From Wandonia haliotis (GTDB lineage: Bacteria > Bacteroidota > Bacteroidia > Flavobacteriales_D > Crocinitomicaceae), in assembly GCF_039523435.1 (NCBI RefSeq), contig NZ_BAAAFH010000011.1, positions 620,001 to 684,000 of the forward strand: 64,000 nt of DNA, in the 5' to 3' direction. Below are positions 8,530 to 17,768 of this stretch, piece after piece; the first letter of the stretch is position 1, and every line of letters begins with the position of its first letter. A program made the position numbers and the translations under genes. The notes under the pieces were generated by a model. The model saw nothing but the letters and a program-made list of their open reading frames with translations, was not told the DNA's origin and ran no database searches.

Positions 8530-9762
8530 CTATTTTGCTTCTACCAGACCGAAGTGTTCCACCGCTTTTTCAGTCACATAGGAACCAATCGCCAAAGAAG
8601 CTGTTGCTGCCGGAGATGGTGCATTCAGAACATGGATCGAGTTCCCGTGGTATTCGATACGGAAATCATCACGGGTATCTCCGTCTTCCCGTAACAACAA
8701 GGCTCTGACTCCCGAACGTCCGGGTTTCAGGTCATCCATAGTCAGGGAGGGAACCATTCGTTGTAATGTTTTCAGAAATAACTTTTTCGAAAATGCTCTT
8801 CGGTATTCATTGATTCCGAAACTGATATTGGAAAAGAATAATTTCCAGGTTCCTTTGTATGTTAACGCATCCCAGGTATCTTTAAAACTGAAATCTGTCT
8901 TTCCATACCCTTCGCGTTTAAAAGTGAACACAGCATTCGGTCCGCACTCTGTTTCTCCGTTTGTCATACGTGTAAAATGAACACCTAAAAAAGGAAAAGC
9001 AGGATTGGGAACCGGATAAATCAAATTCTTCACCTTGTGTTTTGCTTCTTCCGTCAACTCATAGTAATCACCCCGGAATCCGACAACTTTTTCTTTCAAC
9101 TGAACACCATCTTTTCGCGCCAGTCGATCAGCCTGAAGTCCTGCACAAAAGACAAGGTGGTTTGCTTCAAATACTTTTTTATCTGTAAGCACCTCTGAAT
9201 ACCCGTCTTTCTTTCTGACATCAAACACTTCATGTCCTAACCGCAACTCACTCTCCGGGTTTAATTCCAGAGCAAGTTCTACCATTTTTGCCGTTGCAGC
9301 CCTGAAATCAACAATTCCTGTACAGGGGACATGAATTCCTGCAATTCCCTCCACAAACGGTTCGTATTCCTTTATTTCTTCTCCGGTAATCTTACGAATA
9401 CCCTCTATTTCATTCTTTAGACCTGTTTCAAATATCTTATCCAGATAGGGTAACTCCTCTTTATCAGTCGCCACTACCACCTTTCCGCAAACATCATGTG
9501 GAATTTCATAAGTTTTACAGAACTCTACCAGCTCTCTTCTTCCTTCTACACAATTCTTTGCTTTCAATGAGCCGGGTTTATAATACAAACCTGAGTGTAT
9601 TACACCTGAATTATGTCCCGTCTGATGATCCGCTAATAAGTCTTCTTTTTCTATCAACACCATGCTCAGAGAAGGAAACCGTTTTTGCATCTTATAAAAA
9701 GTAGCAGCTCCCACAATTCCTCCACCTATAATAGCAACATCAAATCGTTTCGAAACAGACAT
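8530..9762 (-). CDS. lhgO: L-2-hydroxyglutarate oxidase (LhgO)
   Basis: 410-residue FAD-dependent oxidoreductase of the DAO family. Visible: the FAD-binding GGGIVGAATFY motif at residues 12-22, HQTGHNSGVIHSGLYY at about 46-61 (diagnostic of LhgO/YgaF), a C-terminal segment RSGVRALLLREDGDTRDDF, and the closing NAPSPAATASLAIG motif. It oxidises L-2-hydroxyglutarate to 2-oxoglutarate and feeds electrons to the quinone pool; that fits the menaquinone-based chain implied by menB. Monocistronic, with a TAnnTTTG promoter 16 bp upstream of the ATG. Confidence 0.93.
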   Translation of the reverse strand: MSVSKRFDVAIIGGGIVGAATFYKMQKRFPSLSMVLIEKEDLLADHQTGHNSGVIHSGLYYKPGSLKAKNCVEGRRELVEFCKTYEIPHDVCGKVVVATDKEELPYLDKIFETGLKNEIEGIRKITGEEIKEYEPFVEGIAGIHVPCTGIVDFRAATAKMVELALELNPESELRLGHEVFDVRKKDGYSEVLTDKKVFEANHLVFCAGLQADRLARKDGVQLKEKVVGFRGDYYELTEEAKHKVKNLIYPVPNPAFPFLGVHFTRMTNGETECGPNAVFTFKREGYGKTDFSFKDTWDALTYKGTWKLFFSNISFGINEYRRAFSKKLFLKTLQRMVPSLTMDDLKPGRSGVRALLLREDGDTRDDFRIEYHGNSIHVLNAPSPAATASLAIGSYVTEKAVEHFGLVEAK

Positions 9763-10068
9763 AAAAACTTTTTTCTACAAAAATAATCAAACAGACGGTT
9801 TAGCCTTTCAAAATGCACCGGGAATCCTAAATCTATTCTCTGCAATTTTTTTTCGGCAAAAAACAAACTGATAAATCGTAATTTTTCACATTAAAAAATG
9901 TTGAAAAAAAGCAAAGTTTTGAGGGAAAAAATCACCCGTTTCATTTTTTTCAAAAAAAATATCGAAAAAATTTCCAAGATTAATTTCTTTGTTGAACTTT
10001 GTAGCACTGAAAGGCTCTCGATAGGAGTCTTTCAAGCTAAACACAATTTTTAGTATAAATAAAGAAAC
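9763..10068. promoter_or_regulatory. Divergent intergenic region: lhgO promoter and leader of acidic-protein gene
   Basis: On the minus strand TATTTTTG at 9778-9785 serves lhgO. The middle is very A/T-rich with long A and T tracts. Near the right end there are imperfect -7 candidates for the plus strand (9984-9991 and 9994-10001), and an imperfect hairpin GAAAGGCTC/GAGTCTTTC at 10009-10033 that would lie in the 5' untranslated region of the next gene. I see no small gene here. Confidence 0.45.
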
Positions 10069-10452
10069 ATGAGTACAAGCAAGCCCAGAGTCGTAAAAGA
10101 CTATGAAAAACTTGACTTAGAAATCAAGGAGCAAATTAAACTGGCTTTTCCCTATGGTTTTTACAGTCATCTCGTTTCGTACGTTAATAAGGACGGACAA
10201 AAAGTAAGCGCATTACCCTTTGAAACAGATGACAAGTATTACCTTGTACGTATGACGGCTCAGGAAGCCCGAATCATTATTGAAGAAGATGATGATTTTG
10301 ATGATGACGGAATACTAAAAGAAGACGTTAAAGAAGATTACAAAGAAAAGTTTGCCGATGTTGATTATATGTCGGAATATACTTCTGATGAAGACGAGGA
10401 CGATGACAGCTATGATGAAGCTGACAACGACGATGGAGAGGATGAAGATTAA
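10069..10452 (+). CDS. Conserved small protein with strongly acidic C-terminal tail
   Basis: 127 residues. The first ~70 residues form a mixed alpha/beta region (YEKLDLEIKEQIKLAFPYGF, then SHLVSYVNKDGQKVSALPFE and YYLVRMTAQEA) that I recognise as a conserved Bacteroidota hypothetical protein without a known role. The last ~55 residues are mostly Asp and Glu. Such tails mimic nucleic acid or bind basic proteins, but nothing specific can be claimed. It has its own leader and terminator and is thus expressed alone. Confidence 0.75.
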   Translation: MSTSKPRVVKDYEKLDLEIKEQIKLAFPYGFYSHLVSYVNKDGQKVSALPFETDDKYYLVRMTAQEARIIIEEDDDFDDDGILKEDVKEDYKEKFADVDYMSEYTSDEDEDDDSYDEADNDDGEDED

Positions 10453-10474
10453 TTAAAAAATCATATATTGCATT

Positions 10475-10500
10475 GGCCTGCCGTAGGGCGGGCCTTTTTA
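10475..10500 (+). terminator. Terminator after acidic-protein gene
   Basis: GGCCTGCC pairs with GGCGGGCC (one G-T pair) and is followed by TTTTTA. Confidence 0.85.
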
Positions 10501-10517
10501 TTTTAACATTTTTTATT

Positions 10518-10557
10518 GTTCTCTTTGTTGAGAACTAAAAAAACTTACTTATTTTTG
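10518..10557 (+). promoter_or_regulatory. Promoter and operator of the GbsR/MarR-RND operon (GTTCT-N8-AGAAC)
   Basis: A perfect 18-bp inverted repeat, GTTCT-N8-AGAAC, occupies 10518-10535. It contains the -33 TTG (10528-10530), which is 19 bp from an exact -7 TATTTTTG (10550-10557). A repressor bound there would block transcription. The same 18-bp layout recurs at 11065-11082, before the tolC-like gene. Confidence 0.7.
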
Positions 10558-10574
10558 TGTCAGAATTAAATGAT

Positions 10575-11048
10575 ATGACAGATCAGGTTACCTTATCGGA
10601 AAAGCAAAAACAGCTGATTGAGCGTGTTGGTGTTCAGCACGAGAAGGCAGGCTTCTCTCCTGCTGCAGCCCGTGTTGTTGCTCTTCTACTCGTATCCCCT
10701 GTTCCGGAATTAAGTTTTGACCAAATCAGGGAAACTCTGGGACTTAGTAAAAGTGCAACCAGTAACGCTTTGAACTTTCTGATTAATACGGATAAGATTG
10801 ACTATATCACTTATACAGGTGATAGAAAACGCTATTTCAAAAGTAAGATCAGTTCATGGCGGGAGAGTATGAAAGATGCTATTATTAAAATTACCGGGAC
10901 AGCCGCTCTGATGGAGGAAATACTGGAACAACGCCCCGACAGCACTCCTGAATTTAATAAAAGCCTTTCAGAAGTTATTGACTTCATGAGATACATCAAT
11001 CAGGAGCTACCTGCGTTGTATGAAAAATGGGAAAAAAGGAACACCTAA
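10575..11048 (+). CDS. GbsR/MarR-family transcriptional regulator
   Basis: 157 residues from the ATG at 10575. A GTG at 10557 is in frame, but it overlaps the -7 element and so cannot be on the transcript. The winged-helix part is visible as LSFDQIRETLGLSKSATSNA followed by LNFLINTDKIDYITYTGDRKRYF (wing). The C-terminal helices (MEEILEQRPDSTPEFNKSLSE) fit the GbsR-like subgroup of MarR proteins, which dimerise and bind short palindromes. It is followed by a TolC-like protein, an RND adaptor and an RND permease. With matching operators before itself and before tolC, it is probably the local autorepressor of the efflux operon, perhaps released by a pump substrate. Confidence 0.9.
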   Translation: MTDQVTLSEKQKQLIERVGVQHEKAGFSPAAARVVALLLVSPVPELSFDQIRETLGLSKSATSNALNFLINTDKIDYITYTGDRKRYFKSKISSWRESMKDAIIKITGTAALMEEILEQRPDSTPEFNKSLSEVIDFMRYINQELPALYEKWEKRNT

Positions 11049-11064
11049 TTTTTTTCTCTTTTTG

Positions 11065-11082
11065 GTTCTTTTAATTCAGAAC
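11065..11082 (+). promoter_or_regulatory. Second operator GTTCT-N8-AGAAC before the tolC-like gene
   Basis: Same 18-bp inverted repeat as at 10518-10535. It sits between a TTG at 11062-11064 and a weak -7-like TAAGTGTT at 11083-11090, so it may control a second promoter of the efflux genes. Confidence 0.6.
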
Positions 11083-11133
11083 TAAGTGTTTAAAAAAGAA
11101 CTTTTACCTAAAAAATAAGTAATCAAATAAAAA

Positions 11134-12489
11134 ATGAAAAAAAACAGAATTCTTAAGATTCTCACCGTTTCACTGGTATCCGGGCTTTCTTTTTCCATAT
11201 CGGCTCAGGAACAGGAGTACAATTTCAGTCTTCAGGAGGCATTAACTTATGGATTGGAAAACAGTCTGTCTATTCGACAGGCTTCTATGGATCAGGATAT
11301 TGCCGAAGGACAGATCGGTGAAATCAGAAGCTCAGGATTGCCACAAATCAACGGGGAGGGTCAATTCCAGAATTTCCCTAATCTCCCCACACAGCTTCTT
11401 CCCGGAGAGATTATCGGACAACCCGGAACCCAGATTCCTGTACAATTCGGTACTGATTTTACAATGTCCGGGACATTAAAGTTATCTCAGTTAGTATATA
11501 ATCAGCAATTCTTCACCGGATTGAAAGCGGCTAAGAGTTCACGGGAACTGTATCAGCAACTCAGATTGAAAACAGAAGAAGATGTTATTCTTGCCATTGC
11601 TCAATCCTATTATCAGATTTTGGAAACAGAAGCGCAAAAATCAGTACTTGAAAGTAATGTCGATCGGTTGAATCAAATTGAACTACTTCTGACAGCTCAA
11701 TACGAAAACGAATTGGTCACTAAAACGGATTTGAGCAGAATAAAAGTGAACAAGGTAAATCTGGAAACGAATCTCAAAAGTATCCAAACAGGCATCGAAC
11801 AGCAGTATAATTATCTAAAACTACTGATCGGTATGCCCATGGATCAGCAATTACGTATTAAAGATCCCGGCAATCTGGATTTGGTCGAACTCAACAATCG
11901 AAATTCGGAAAGAGAAACACCGGTAGAGCTAATGATTTTATCCACTCAGCAAGAGTTAAATACGCTGAACAAAAAACAAATCAATGCCGGATATGCTCCT
12001 ACTCTTTCCGTTTTCGGGCAACAAATGTGGCAGGCACAACGAAATGAGTTTGACTTTTTCAAATCAGGTCGTCCCTGGTTTCAACAGACGGTAATTGGAG
12101 TACAATTACAAGTCCCAATTTTCGATGGACTTCAGAAACACTACAAAGTTCAGCAGGTAAAAATAGAACATGAAAAGTTAAAGTTACAACAAACAGAAGC
12201 TGAACGACAACTTGATATGCAGTTACAGAATGCCCGCGAACAATACAAGAATAGCTTGATTTCGGTACGGGCACAAATCGAAAACAAAAATCTGGCGGAA
12301 GAAGTATTACACCAGACCCAACTCCTCTATAAAGAACATGTTGTCGGTTTGACAGATTTGCTCGATTCTCAGCAATCTTTCCGGGATGCCGAACTCAACT
12401 ATTACCGTGAACTGATCCGGTACAAAAAATCAGAACTTGAGATGCTAAAAGCTCAGGGACAATTAAAAAGTATAATCAATCAAAATTGA
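11134..12489 (+). CDS. TolC-family outer-membrane efflux protein
   Basis: 451 residues with a signal peptide (residues 1-24, ending SISAQE). The long coiled-coil periplasmic helices of outer-membrane efflux proteins appear twice, as expected for the duplicated OEP fold (for example QSVLESNVDRLNQIELLLTA and EHEKLKLQQTEAERQLDMQL). It forms the outer-membrane trimeric channel of a tripartite pump with the adaptor and permease that follow. Spacing to the adaptor gene is 23 bp. Confidence 0.93.
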   Translation: MKKNRILKILTVSLVSGLSFSISAQEQEYNFSLQEALTYGLENSLSIRQASMDQDIAEGQIGEIRSSGLPQINGEGQFQNFPNLPTQLLPGEIIGQPGTQIPVQFGTDFTMSGTLKLSQLVYNQQFFTGLKAAKSSRELYQQLRLKTEEDVILAIAQSYYQILETEAQKSVLESNVDRLNQIELLLTAQYENELVTKTDLSRIKVNKVNLETNLKSIQTGIEQQYNYLKLLIGMPMDQQLRIKDPGNLDLVELNNRNSERETPVELMILSTQQELNTLNKKQINAGYAPTLSVFGQQMWQAQRNEFDFFKSGRPWFQQTVIGVQLQVPIFDGLQKHYKVQQVKIEHEKLKLQQTEAERQLDMQLQNAREQYKNSLISVRAQIENKNLAEEVLHQTQLLYKEHVVGLTDLLDSQQSFRDAELNYYRELIRYKKSELEMLKAQGQLKSIINQN

Positions 12490-12512
12490 TCCAATTTTAA
12501 ATAAACATCCAA

Positions 12513-13568
12513 ATGAAAAAAGTAATCATCATCTTCTCTGTTATCGGTTTATCCGGACTTGTAGGATACAAACTTTTCGCCAATAAGCAGGAAATGCAGC
12601 AAAATGCCAAATTATCTGAAATCACCAGTGACAAAATTCCAGTTCGTGTGATTCATCCTGAAAACAAATCACTTGACAGACAGATACAATCTGACGGAAC
12701 ACTGGAAGCTATCACTGATCTGGTAGTAATTTCCGAAACTCAGGGGAAAATTTTATCTGTTTACAAAGAAAAAGGAGATCGTGTCAGAAAAGGAGATCTT
12801 TTGGCACAGGTGGAAAACGATTTGATAACAGCTGAAGTAGAGGCAGCTAAAGCCAATCTGGATAAGTTAACCCTTGATCTGAATCGGTTTTCCAAATTAT
12901 ATGAGAGTGACGCCACAACGAAAAGACAAATAGAAGAGATTCAAATCGGGTTAAAAAATGCGGAAGCACAATACAAAAGTGCTAAAAAACGATTGGATAA
13001 CACTTCTATTCGCGCTACAGCAAACGGTATTATCAACGACGATTATGTTCAGGAAGGAGCTTATATAAGTCCGGGAAAAAAGTTGTATGAAATTGTAGAT
13101 GTAAGTCAACTTAAGCTTAACGTAAAACTAACCGTTACCGAAGTGCTTACCCTAAAAGAAGGAGATCTGGCTGAAATCACTATTTCTGCTTTTCCTGCTA
13201 CCCGTTTTTCCGGAAAAGTTACCTCTATTGCCGCAAAAGCGGATAATGCATTAAAATATAATGTTGAGTTATCCTTAACGAATCAAAAAGAGTTTACGCT
13301 GAAGTCAGGAATGTACGCAAGAGCACAGTTTGACTGGAAAGACACTACCGAACGAACACTTCTTAACAGGAATGCAATCGTCGGAAGTTTACAGAAACCG
13401 CAGGTATTTATCATAGATAATAATGTAGCGAAACTAAAAGACATACAGGTTGGCGAAACAACAGGAGATCAGGTAGAGGTACTATCAGGTGTCCGGTCTT
13501 CAGACAATGTTGTATTAACCGGGCATATTAATCTAAAAGACGGAACTAAAGTTGAAATACTCAACTAA
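12513..13568 (+). CDS. RND efflux periplasmic adaptor subunit (membrane fusion protein)
   Basis: 351 residues. An N-terminal signal/anchor (residues 1-22) is followed by a lipoyl-like half (LDRQIQSDGTLEAITDLVVISETQGKI in part), a coiled-coil hairpin (residues about 100-160), the second lipoyl half, and beta-barrel/membrane-proximal domains (KLNVKLTVTEVLTLKEGDLA). It links the inner-membrane RND pump to the outer-membrane channel. The order tolC-like, adaptor, permease on one transcript is normal for Bacteroidota. Confidence 0.93.
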   Translation: MKKVIIIFSVIGLSGLVGYKLFANKQEMQQNAKLSEITSDKIPVRVIHPENKSLDRQIQSDGTLEAITDLVVISETQGKILSVYKEKGDRVRKGDLLAQVENDLITAEVEAAKANLDKLTLDLNRFSKLYESDATTKRQIEEIQIGLKNAEAQYKSAKKRLDNTSIRATANGIINDDYVQEGAYISPGKKLYEIVDVSQLKLNVKLTVTEVLTLKEGDLAEITISAFPATRFSGKVTSIAAKADNALKYNVELSLTNQKEFTLKSGMYARAQFDWKDTTERTLLNRNAIVGSLQKPQVFIIDNNVAKLKDIQVGETTGDQVEVLSGVRSSDNVVLTGHINLKDGTKVEILN

Positions 13569-13592
13569 TTCCTGATAAAACAATAATTAGAA

Positions 13593-16500
13593 ATGAAAAT
13601 CACAAAAACTTCAATAAAACGCCCTACCCTGGTTGCCGTTTTGTTTATTCTGTTGATCGGAGTCGGGGCGTTCAGTTATACCAAACTGAATTACGAACTT
13701 ATTCCTGACATGAGTGTTCCTGTACTTACAGTAACAACCGTATATCCGGGAGCCGCTCCGTATGAAGTTGAGAATTCTGTCACAAAAGAAATTGAAGATG
13801 CACTTTCTACCGTCGAAGGATTGGACAGAATAAGCTCCAAATCTTTGGAAAGTGTCTCCATTGTTACAGTAGAACTACGACAAAACATAGATGTAGATCA
13901 GGCATTACAGGAAGCCCAACGAAAAATCAATGCCATGATCAATGATCTACCTGATGATGCAGAACTCCCTTCTCTTGGTAAATTTGATATCAACGACCTC
14001 CCTATCATGCGTCTGGGAGTAGCAGCAGAAATGTCAGGAACCGAATTGTATGATCTTGTCGATAAAAAAATACAACCTCAATTGGCAAAAATCCCCGGTG
14101 TAGCACAGGTAAATCTGCTCGGTGGACAACCACGTGAAATTAAAATCAACATTGACAGAAATAAACTGGAAACATATAACCTTAGTCTTCTTCAAATCAG
14201 TCAGGTTATTCAAAATGCCAATATGGATTTCCCTACGGGAAAAATAAAAAGCGGAGAATCAGAAACATTGATCCGTCTGGCAGGAAAATATACTTCCCTG
14301 GAACAGATGAGAGCATTAATCATCGGAACTACACAAGATGGTTCTAAAATTTACCTTTCTGATATTGCCGAGATACAGGATTCTCAGAAAGATGAAGAAA
14401 TCATTTCACGGGTAAACGGAGAAAATGCAATCGGACTTTCCATTCAAAAACAAGGAGATGCAAATGCAGTAGAGTTAAGTGCCGAAGCTAAAAAAATAAT
14501 GGAAAACCTTGAAAAGGAATACGCCGGAGACAAACTAAAATTCTCTATTGCTTCCGATAGTTCAGACTTTACACTTGAAGCGGCAGATGCTGTAATTCAC
14601 GATTTATTATTTGCCATTGTACTTGTAGCATTGGTAATGTTATTATTCCTGCACAGTATCCGTAATGCTGTAATCGTTATGGTTGCCGTACCGGCCTCTA
14701 TTATTTCAACATTTACGGTCATGATGTTACTGGGGTTCTCTTTGAACCTTATGACCTTGCTTGCTCTTTCACTGGTTGTCGGAATCCTCGTGGATGATGC
14801 TATCGTGGTTATTGAGAATATCTACCGACACATGGAAATGGGTAAAAACAAGTTTCAGGCAGCCTACGATGGGATTCGTGAAATTGGAGTAACCGTTATT
14901 TCCATCACCCTGGTAATTGTAGCTGTATTCGTTCCTATTTCACTCACAGGCGGTTTGATCGGAAACCTGCTTCGTCAATTTTCGCTTACCGTAGCAGTAA
15001 GTACATTACTGAGTTTGCTCGTTGCTTTTACTCTGATTCCGTTACTGGCATCTCGTTTTTCAAAAATATCACACATCAAGAACAAAGGGTTCATTGGAAA
15101 AACGATCACGGCCTTTGAAAATGTTATTAAAGGATTTGAAAATGCGATGTCCGGTGCTTTGAAATGGAGCTTCAATCACAAAATTATTGTTTTGGGTACA
15201 ACACTGGTTTTATTTGTGTCATCCTTTGCTCTGGTCAAATTCGGCTTTATCGGAAGTGAATTTGTTTCGGCAGGTGACAGAGGTGAATTCACCATGGAAG
15301 TGGAGCTCCCTAAAAATGCAACACTGAGACAGACAAACTTGTTGTCACAGGAAGTTGAAAATTACATTTCTGAACTTCCCGATGTACAGCGCGTTACTAC
15401 CACTGTAGGACAGTCTTCCGGTAGTATGACAACAACATCCACTCCGTATCTGGCTGAGATCAACGTACAATTAGTTCCGGCCGAAGAACGAACCATTTCG
15501 ACTCAGGTTTTCTCCAGACGATTACAAATTGAGCTACAGGAAAATCTGGCAGGAGCAAAATTCAAAGCCGTTCCTGTATCTCTTATCGGAACCGGTTCTG
15601 AAGCTCCTATTCAGGTAATTCTGAGCGGTACTGACCTGGATTCACTTGCTGCAACGGCTGCTTCTGTTCAGCAGCTAATCTCCAATGTTCCGGGTGCTGT
15701 TGAAGTTGAAAGTACAATTGAGGGAGGAAATCCCGAGGTCAAAGTTGAGGTCAATCGTGAAAAGATGACCAATCTGGGGTTATCTCTGGAAATGGTCGGT
15801 GCAACGATGCGAACAGCCTTTAATGGAGTTCAGGAAACCAAATACAGAGACGGAGATAACGAATATGACATCTCAATTCAACTGGATGCTTTTGACCGGA
15901 AAAATGTAGAAGACATTGCTAACCTGACTTTAATGAATACTAAAGGCGAACAAGTACGACTGGAACAATTTGCTTCTATCATTGAAAGTTCAGGACCTAC
16001 GGAGTTGAACCGTAGAGATAAAGTTCCCACAGTAACCGTATCTGCACAAGTGCTTGGAAGACCGGTAGGTACTGTCGGAGAAGAAATACAAACCCGACTT
16101 GGTGAAATGGATCTGCCGACCGGAGTTGGTTATTCTATGGGAGGAGATCTCGAAAATCAATCAGAAGCATTCGGTGGATTACTGCTTGCACTTCTGGCGT
16201 CGCTGGTACTAGTTTACCTCATCATGGTTGCTCTGTATAATAGTTACGCTTATCCACTTGTTGTTATGTTCTCACTTCCTCTGGCGGTAATCGGGGCATT
16301 ACTGGCACTGGCACTAACTCAAAATGCGTTGAGTATCTTCTCGCTACTGGGAATGATTATGCTTATTGGTTTGGTCGCCAAAAACGCTATCCTTGTTGTC
16401 GACTTTGCGAACCAGTTAAAGGCAGCCGGATTGTCAGTTAAAGAAGCTCTGGTTAAAGCAACACAAGTGCGTATCCGTCCAATCCTGATGACAACACTGG

Positions 16501-16772
16501 CAATGGTAATCGGAATGCTTCCCATTGCTTTGGCCAGTGGCGCCGGAGCCGAATGGAAAAATGGTCTTGCATGGGTACTTATTGGTGGATTAACCAGTTC
16601 AATGTTCTTAACTTTGATTGTTGTACCAGTTGTTTATTATATCTTTGACCGCGTAATGGCTAAGTTCGGTTGGGATAAAGAAGTGCAAATTGTACTTGAA
16701 GAAACTCCTGAAAACGAACTTAATACCGAAGTTGAAGAAACTATTCGAAGCCAGGCAGAGGTAGTTGCTTAG
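13593..16772 (+). CDS. RND efflux permease (AcrB/MexB-like, HAE1 family)
   Basis: 1059 residues, the normal size for an RND drug/solute transporter. Twelve membrane helices in two halves of six with two large periplasmic loops. The TM4 proton-relay motif VVGILVDDAIVVIEN carries the paired Asp residues, and the GLVAKNAILVVDFAN segment has the conserved TM10 Lys. It exports amphipathic compounds using the proton gradient; the substrate cannot be read from sequence. Last gene of the efflux operon, with a strong terminator 25 bp after the stop. Confidence 0.95.
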   Translation: MKITKTSIKRPTLVAVLFILLIGVGAFSYTKLNYELIPDMSVPVLTVTTVYPGAAPYEVENSVTKEIEDALSTVEGLDRISSKSLESVSIVTVELRQNIDVDQALQEAQRKINAMINDLPDDAELPSLGKFDINDLPIMRLGVAAEMSGTELYDLVDKKIQPQLAKIPGVAQVNLLGGQPREIKINIDRNKLETYNLSLLQISQVIQNANMDFPTGKIKSGESETLIRLAGKYTSLEQMRALIIGTTQDGSKIYLSDIAEIQDSQKDEEIISRVNGENAIGLSIQKQGDANAVELSAEAKKIMENLEKEYAGDKLKFSIASDSSDFTLEAADAVIHDLLFAIVLVALVMLLFLHSIRNAVIVMVAVPASIISTFTVMMLLGFSLNLMTLLALSLVVGILVDDAIVVIENIYRHMEMGKNKFQAAYDGIREIGVTVISITLVIVAVFVPISLTGGLIGNLLRQFSLTVAVSTLLSLLVAFTLIPLLASRFSKISHIKNKGFIGKTITAFENVIKGFENAMSGALKWSFNHKIIVLGTTLVLFVSSFALVKFGFIGSEFVSAGDRGEFTMEVELPKNATLRQTNLLSQEVENYISELPDVQRVTTTVGQSSGSMTTTSTPYLAEINVQLVPAEERTISTQVFSRRLQIELQENLAGAKFKAVPVSLIGTGSEAPIQVILSGTDLDSLAATAASVQQLISNVPGAVEVESTIEGGNPEVKVEVNREKMTNLGLSLEMVGATMRTAFNGVQETKYRDGDNEYDISIQLDAFDRKNVEDIANLTLMNTKGEQVRLEQFASIIESSGPTELNRRDKVPTVTVSAQVLGRPVGTVGEEIQTRLGEMDLPTGVGYSMGGDLENQSEAFGGLLLALLASLVLVYLIMVALYNSYAYPLVVMFSLPLAVIGALLALALTQNALSIFSLLGMIMLIGLVAKNAILVVDFANQLKAAGLSVKEALVKATQVRIRPILMTTLAMVIGMLPIALASGAGAEWKNGLAWVLIGGLTSSMFLTLIVVPVVYYIFDRVMAKFGWDKEVQIVLEETPENELNTEVEETIRSQAEVVA

Positions 16773-16796
16773 TTAATTCCAGTTAATCTAAGTTCT

Positions 16797-16834
16797 AAAA
16801 AGCGAATGTAGTTATTGCTCCATTCGCTTTTTTT
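16797..16834 (+). terminator. Terminator of the efflux operon
   Basis: AAAAAGCGAATG and CATTCGCTTTTT form a 12-bp stem with a T-rich 3' side. Confidence 0.88.
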
Positions 16835-16861
16835 ATTCCAAAAAATCACGAAATTTAGACC

Positions 16862-17764
16862 ATGGAAATACCTCATATCCCGGATCTTATTCTGTATGCC
16901 ATTCCTTTTTTTGTCGTTACAGTAATTACTGAAGGGATTATTGTTTCCCGCAAATTTCCATCCGGATATTCTGTTAAAGACGCACTGGCATCGATTTCTA
17001 TGGGATTGGGGAATGTATTTATCGGGTTCGCTTCTCAATTGCTTGTTGCATTTGTGTTTACAGTTCTTTATGATAACTTCCGCGTCACTACTCTTCCCTT
17101 TTCCTGGTGGGTATGGATTTTACTGCTTTTTGCAGATGATTTCTGCTACTACTGGACGCATAGAATCGGACATGAAAGCCGTTTATTCTGGGCTTCTCAC
17201 ATTGTTCACCATTCCTCCCGGAAGTTCAACCTCAGTACAGCATTGCGCCAGACGTGGACCGGGGGATTTTTTACTTTCCTGTTTTATCTGGCACTTCCGG
17301 TTATCGGATTTCATCCCGTGATGATCTTTACGCAAATGTCGGTGAGTTTACTGTATCAATACTGGATACACACCGAGTTGATAAAAAAGATGCCCCGCTG
17401 GTTTGAGTCCGTAATGAATACACCTTCCCATCACCGGGTACACCATGGTTCCAATCCATTATATCTGGATAGAAACTATGCAGGGATTTTCATTATCTGG
17501 GATAAATGGTTCGGAACCTTTCAACCTGAACTGGATCATGAAAAAGTGCAGTATGGATTGACAACGAATATTGACAGCTACAATCCGGTCTACATCGGTT
17601 TTCACGAATGGGGTAATCTGTTCAGAGATATTTTTTCATCCGGCGCTAACTGGAGAGGAAAAATAGGATACCTGCTCCATCGTCCCGGTTGGCGACACGA
17701 CGGAACAGGTAAAGTATCGGAAGATCTCAGACGGGAATATCTGGAATCTAAAAAGCAATCCTGA
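16862..17764 (+). CDS. Sterol desaturase / fatty acid hydroxylase family membrane protein
   Basis: 300 residues with four or five hydrophobic helices. The di-iron His clusters of the family are clear: HRIGHE (about residue 100), HIVHHSSRKFN (about 113-123), and HRVHHGSNPLY (about 190). Such enzymes hydroxylate or desaturate lipids, sterols or carotenoids at the membrane; the substrate is unknown. It stands alone and runs convergently into argS, with only 4 bp between the stop codons. Confidence 0.9.
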   Translation: MEIPHIPDLILYAIPFFVVTVITEGIIVSRKFPSGYSVKDALASISMGLGNVFIGFASQLLVAFVFTVLYDNFRVTTLPFSWWVWILLLFADDFCYYWTHRIGHESRLFWASHIVHHSSRKFNLSTALRQTWTGGFFTFLFYLALPVIGFHPVMIFTQMSVSLLYQYWIHTELIKKMPRWFESVMNTPSHHRVHHGSNPLYLDRNYAGIFIIWDKWFGTFQPELDHEKVQYGLTTNIDSYNPVYIGFHEWGNLFRDIFSSGANWRGKIGYLLHRPGWRHDGTGKVSEDLRREYLESKKQS

Positions 17765-17768
17765 GCCA

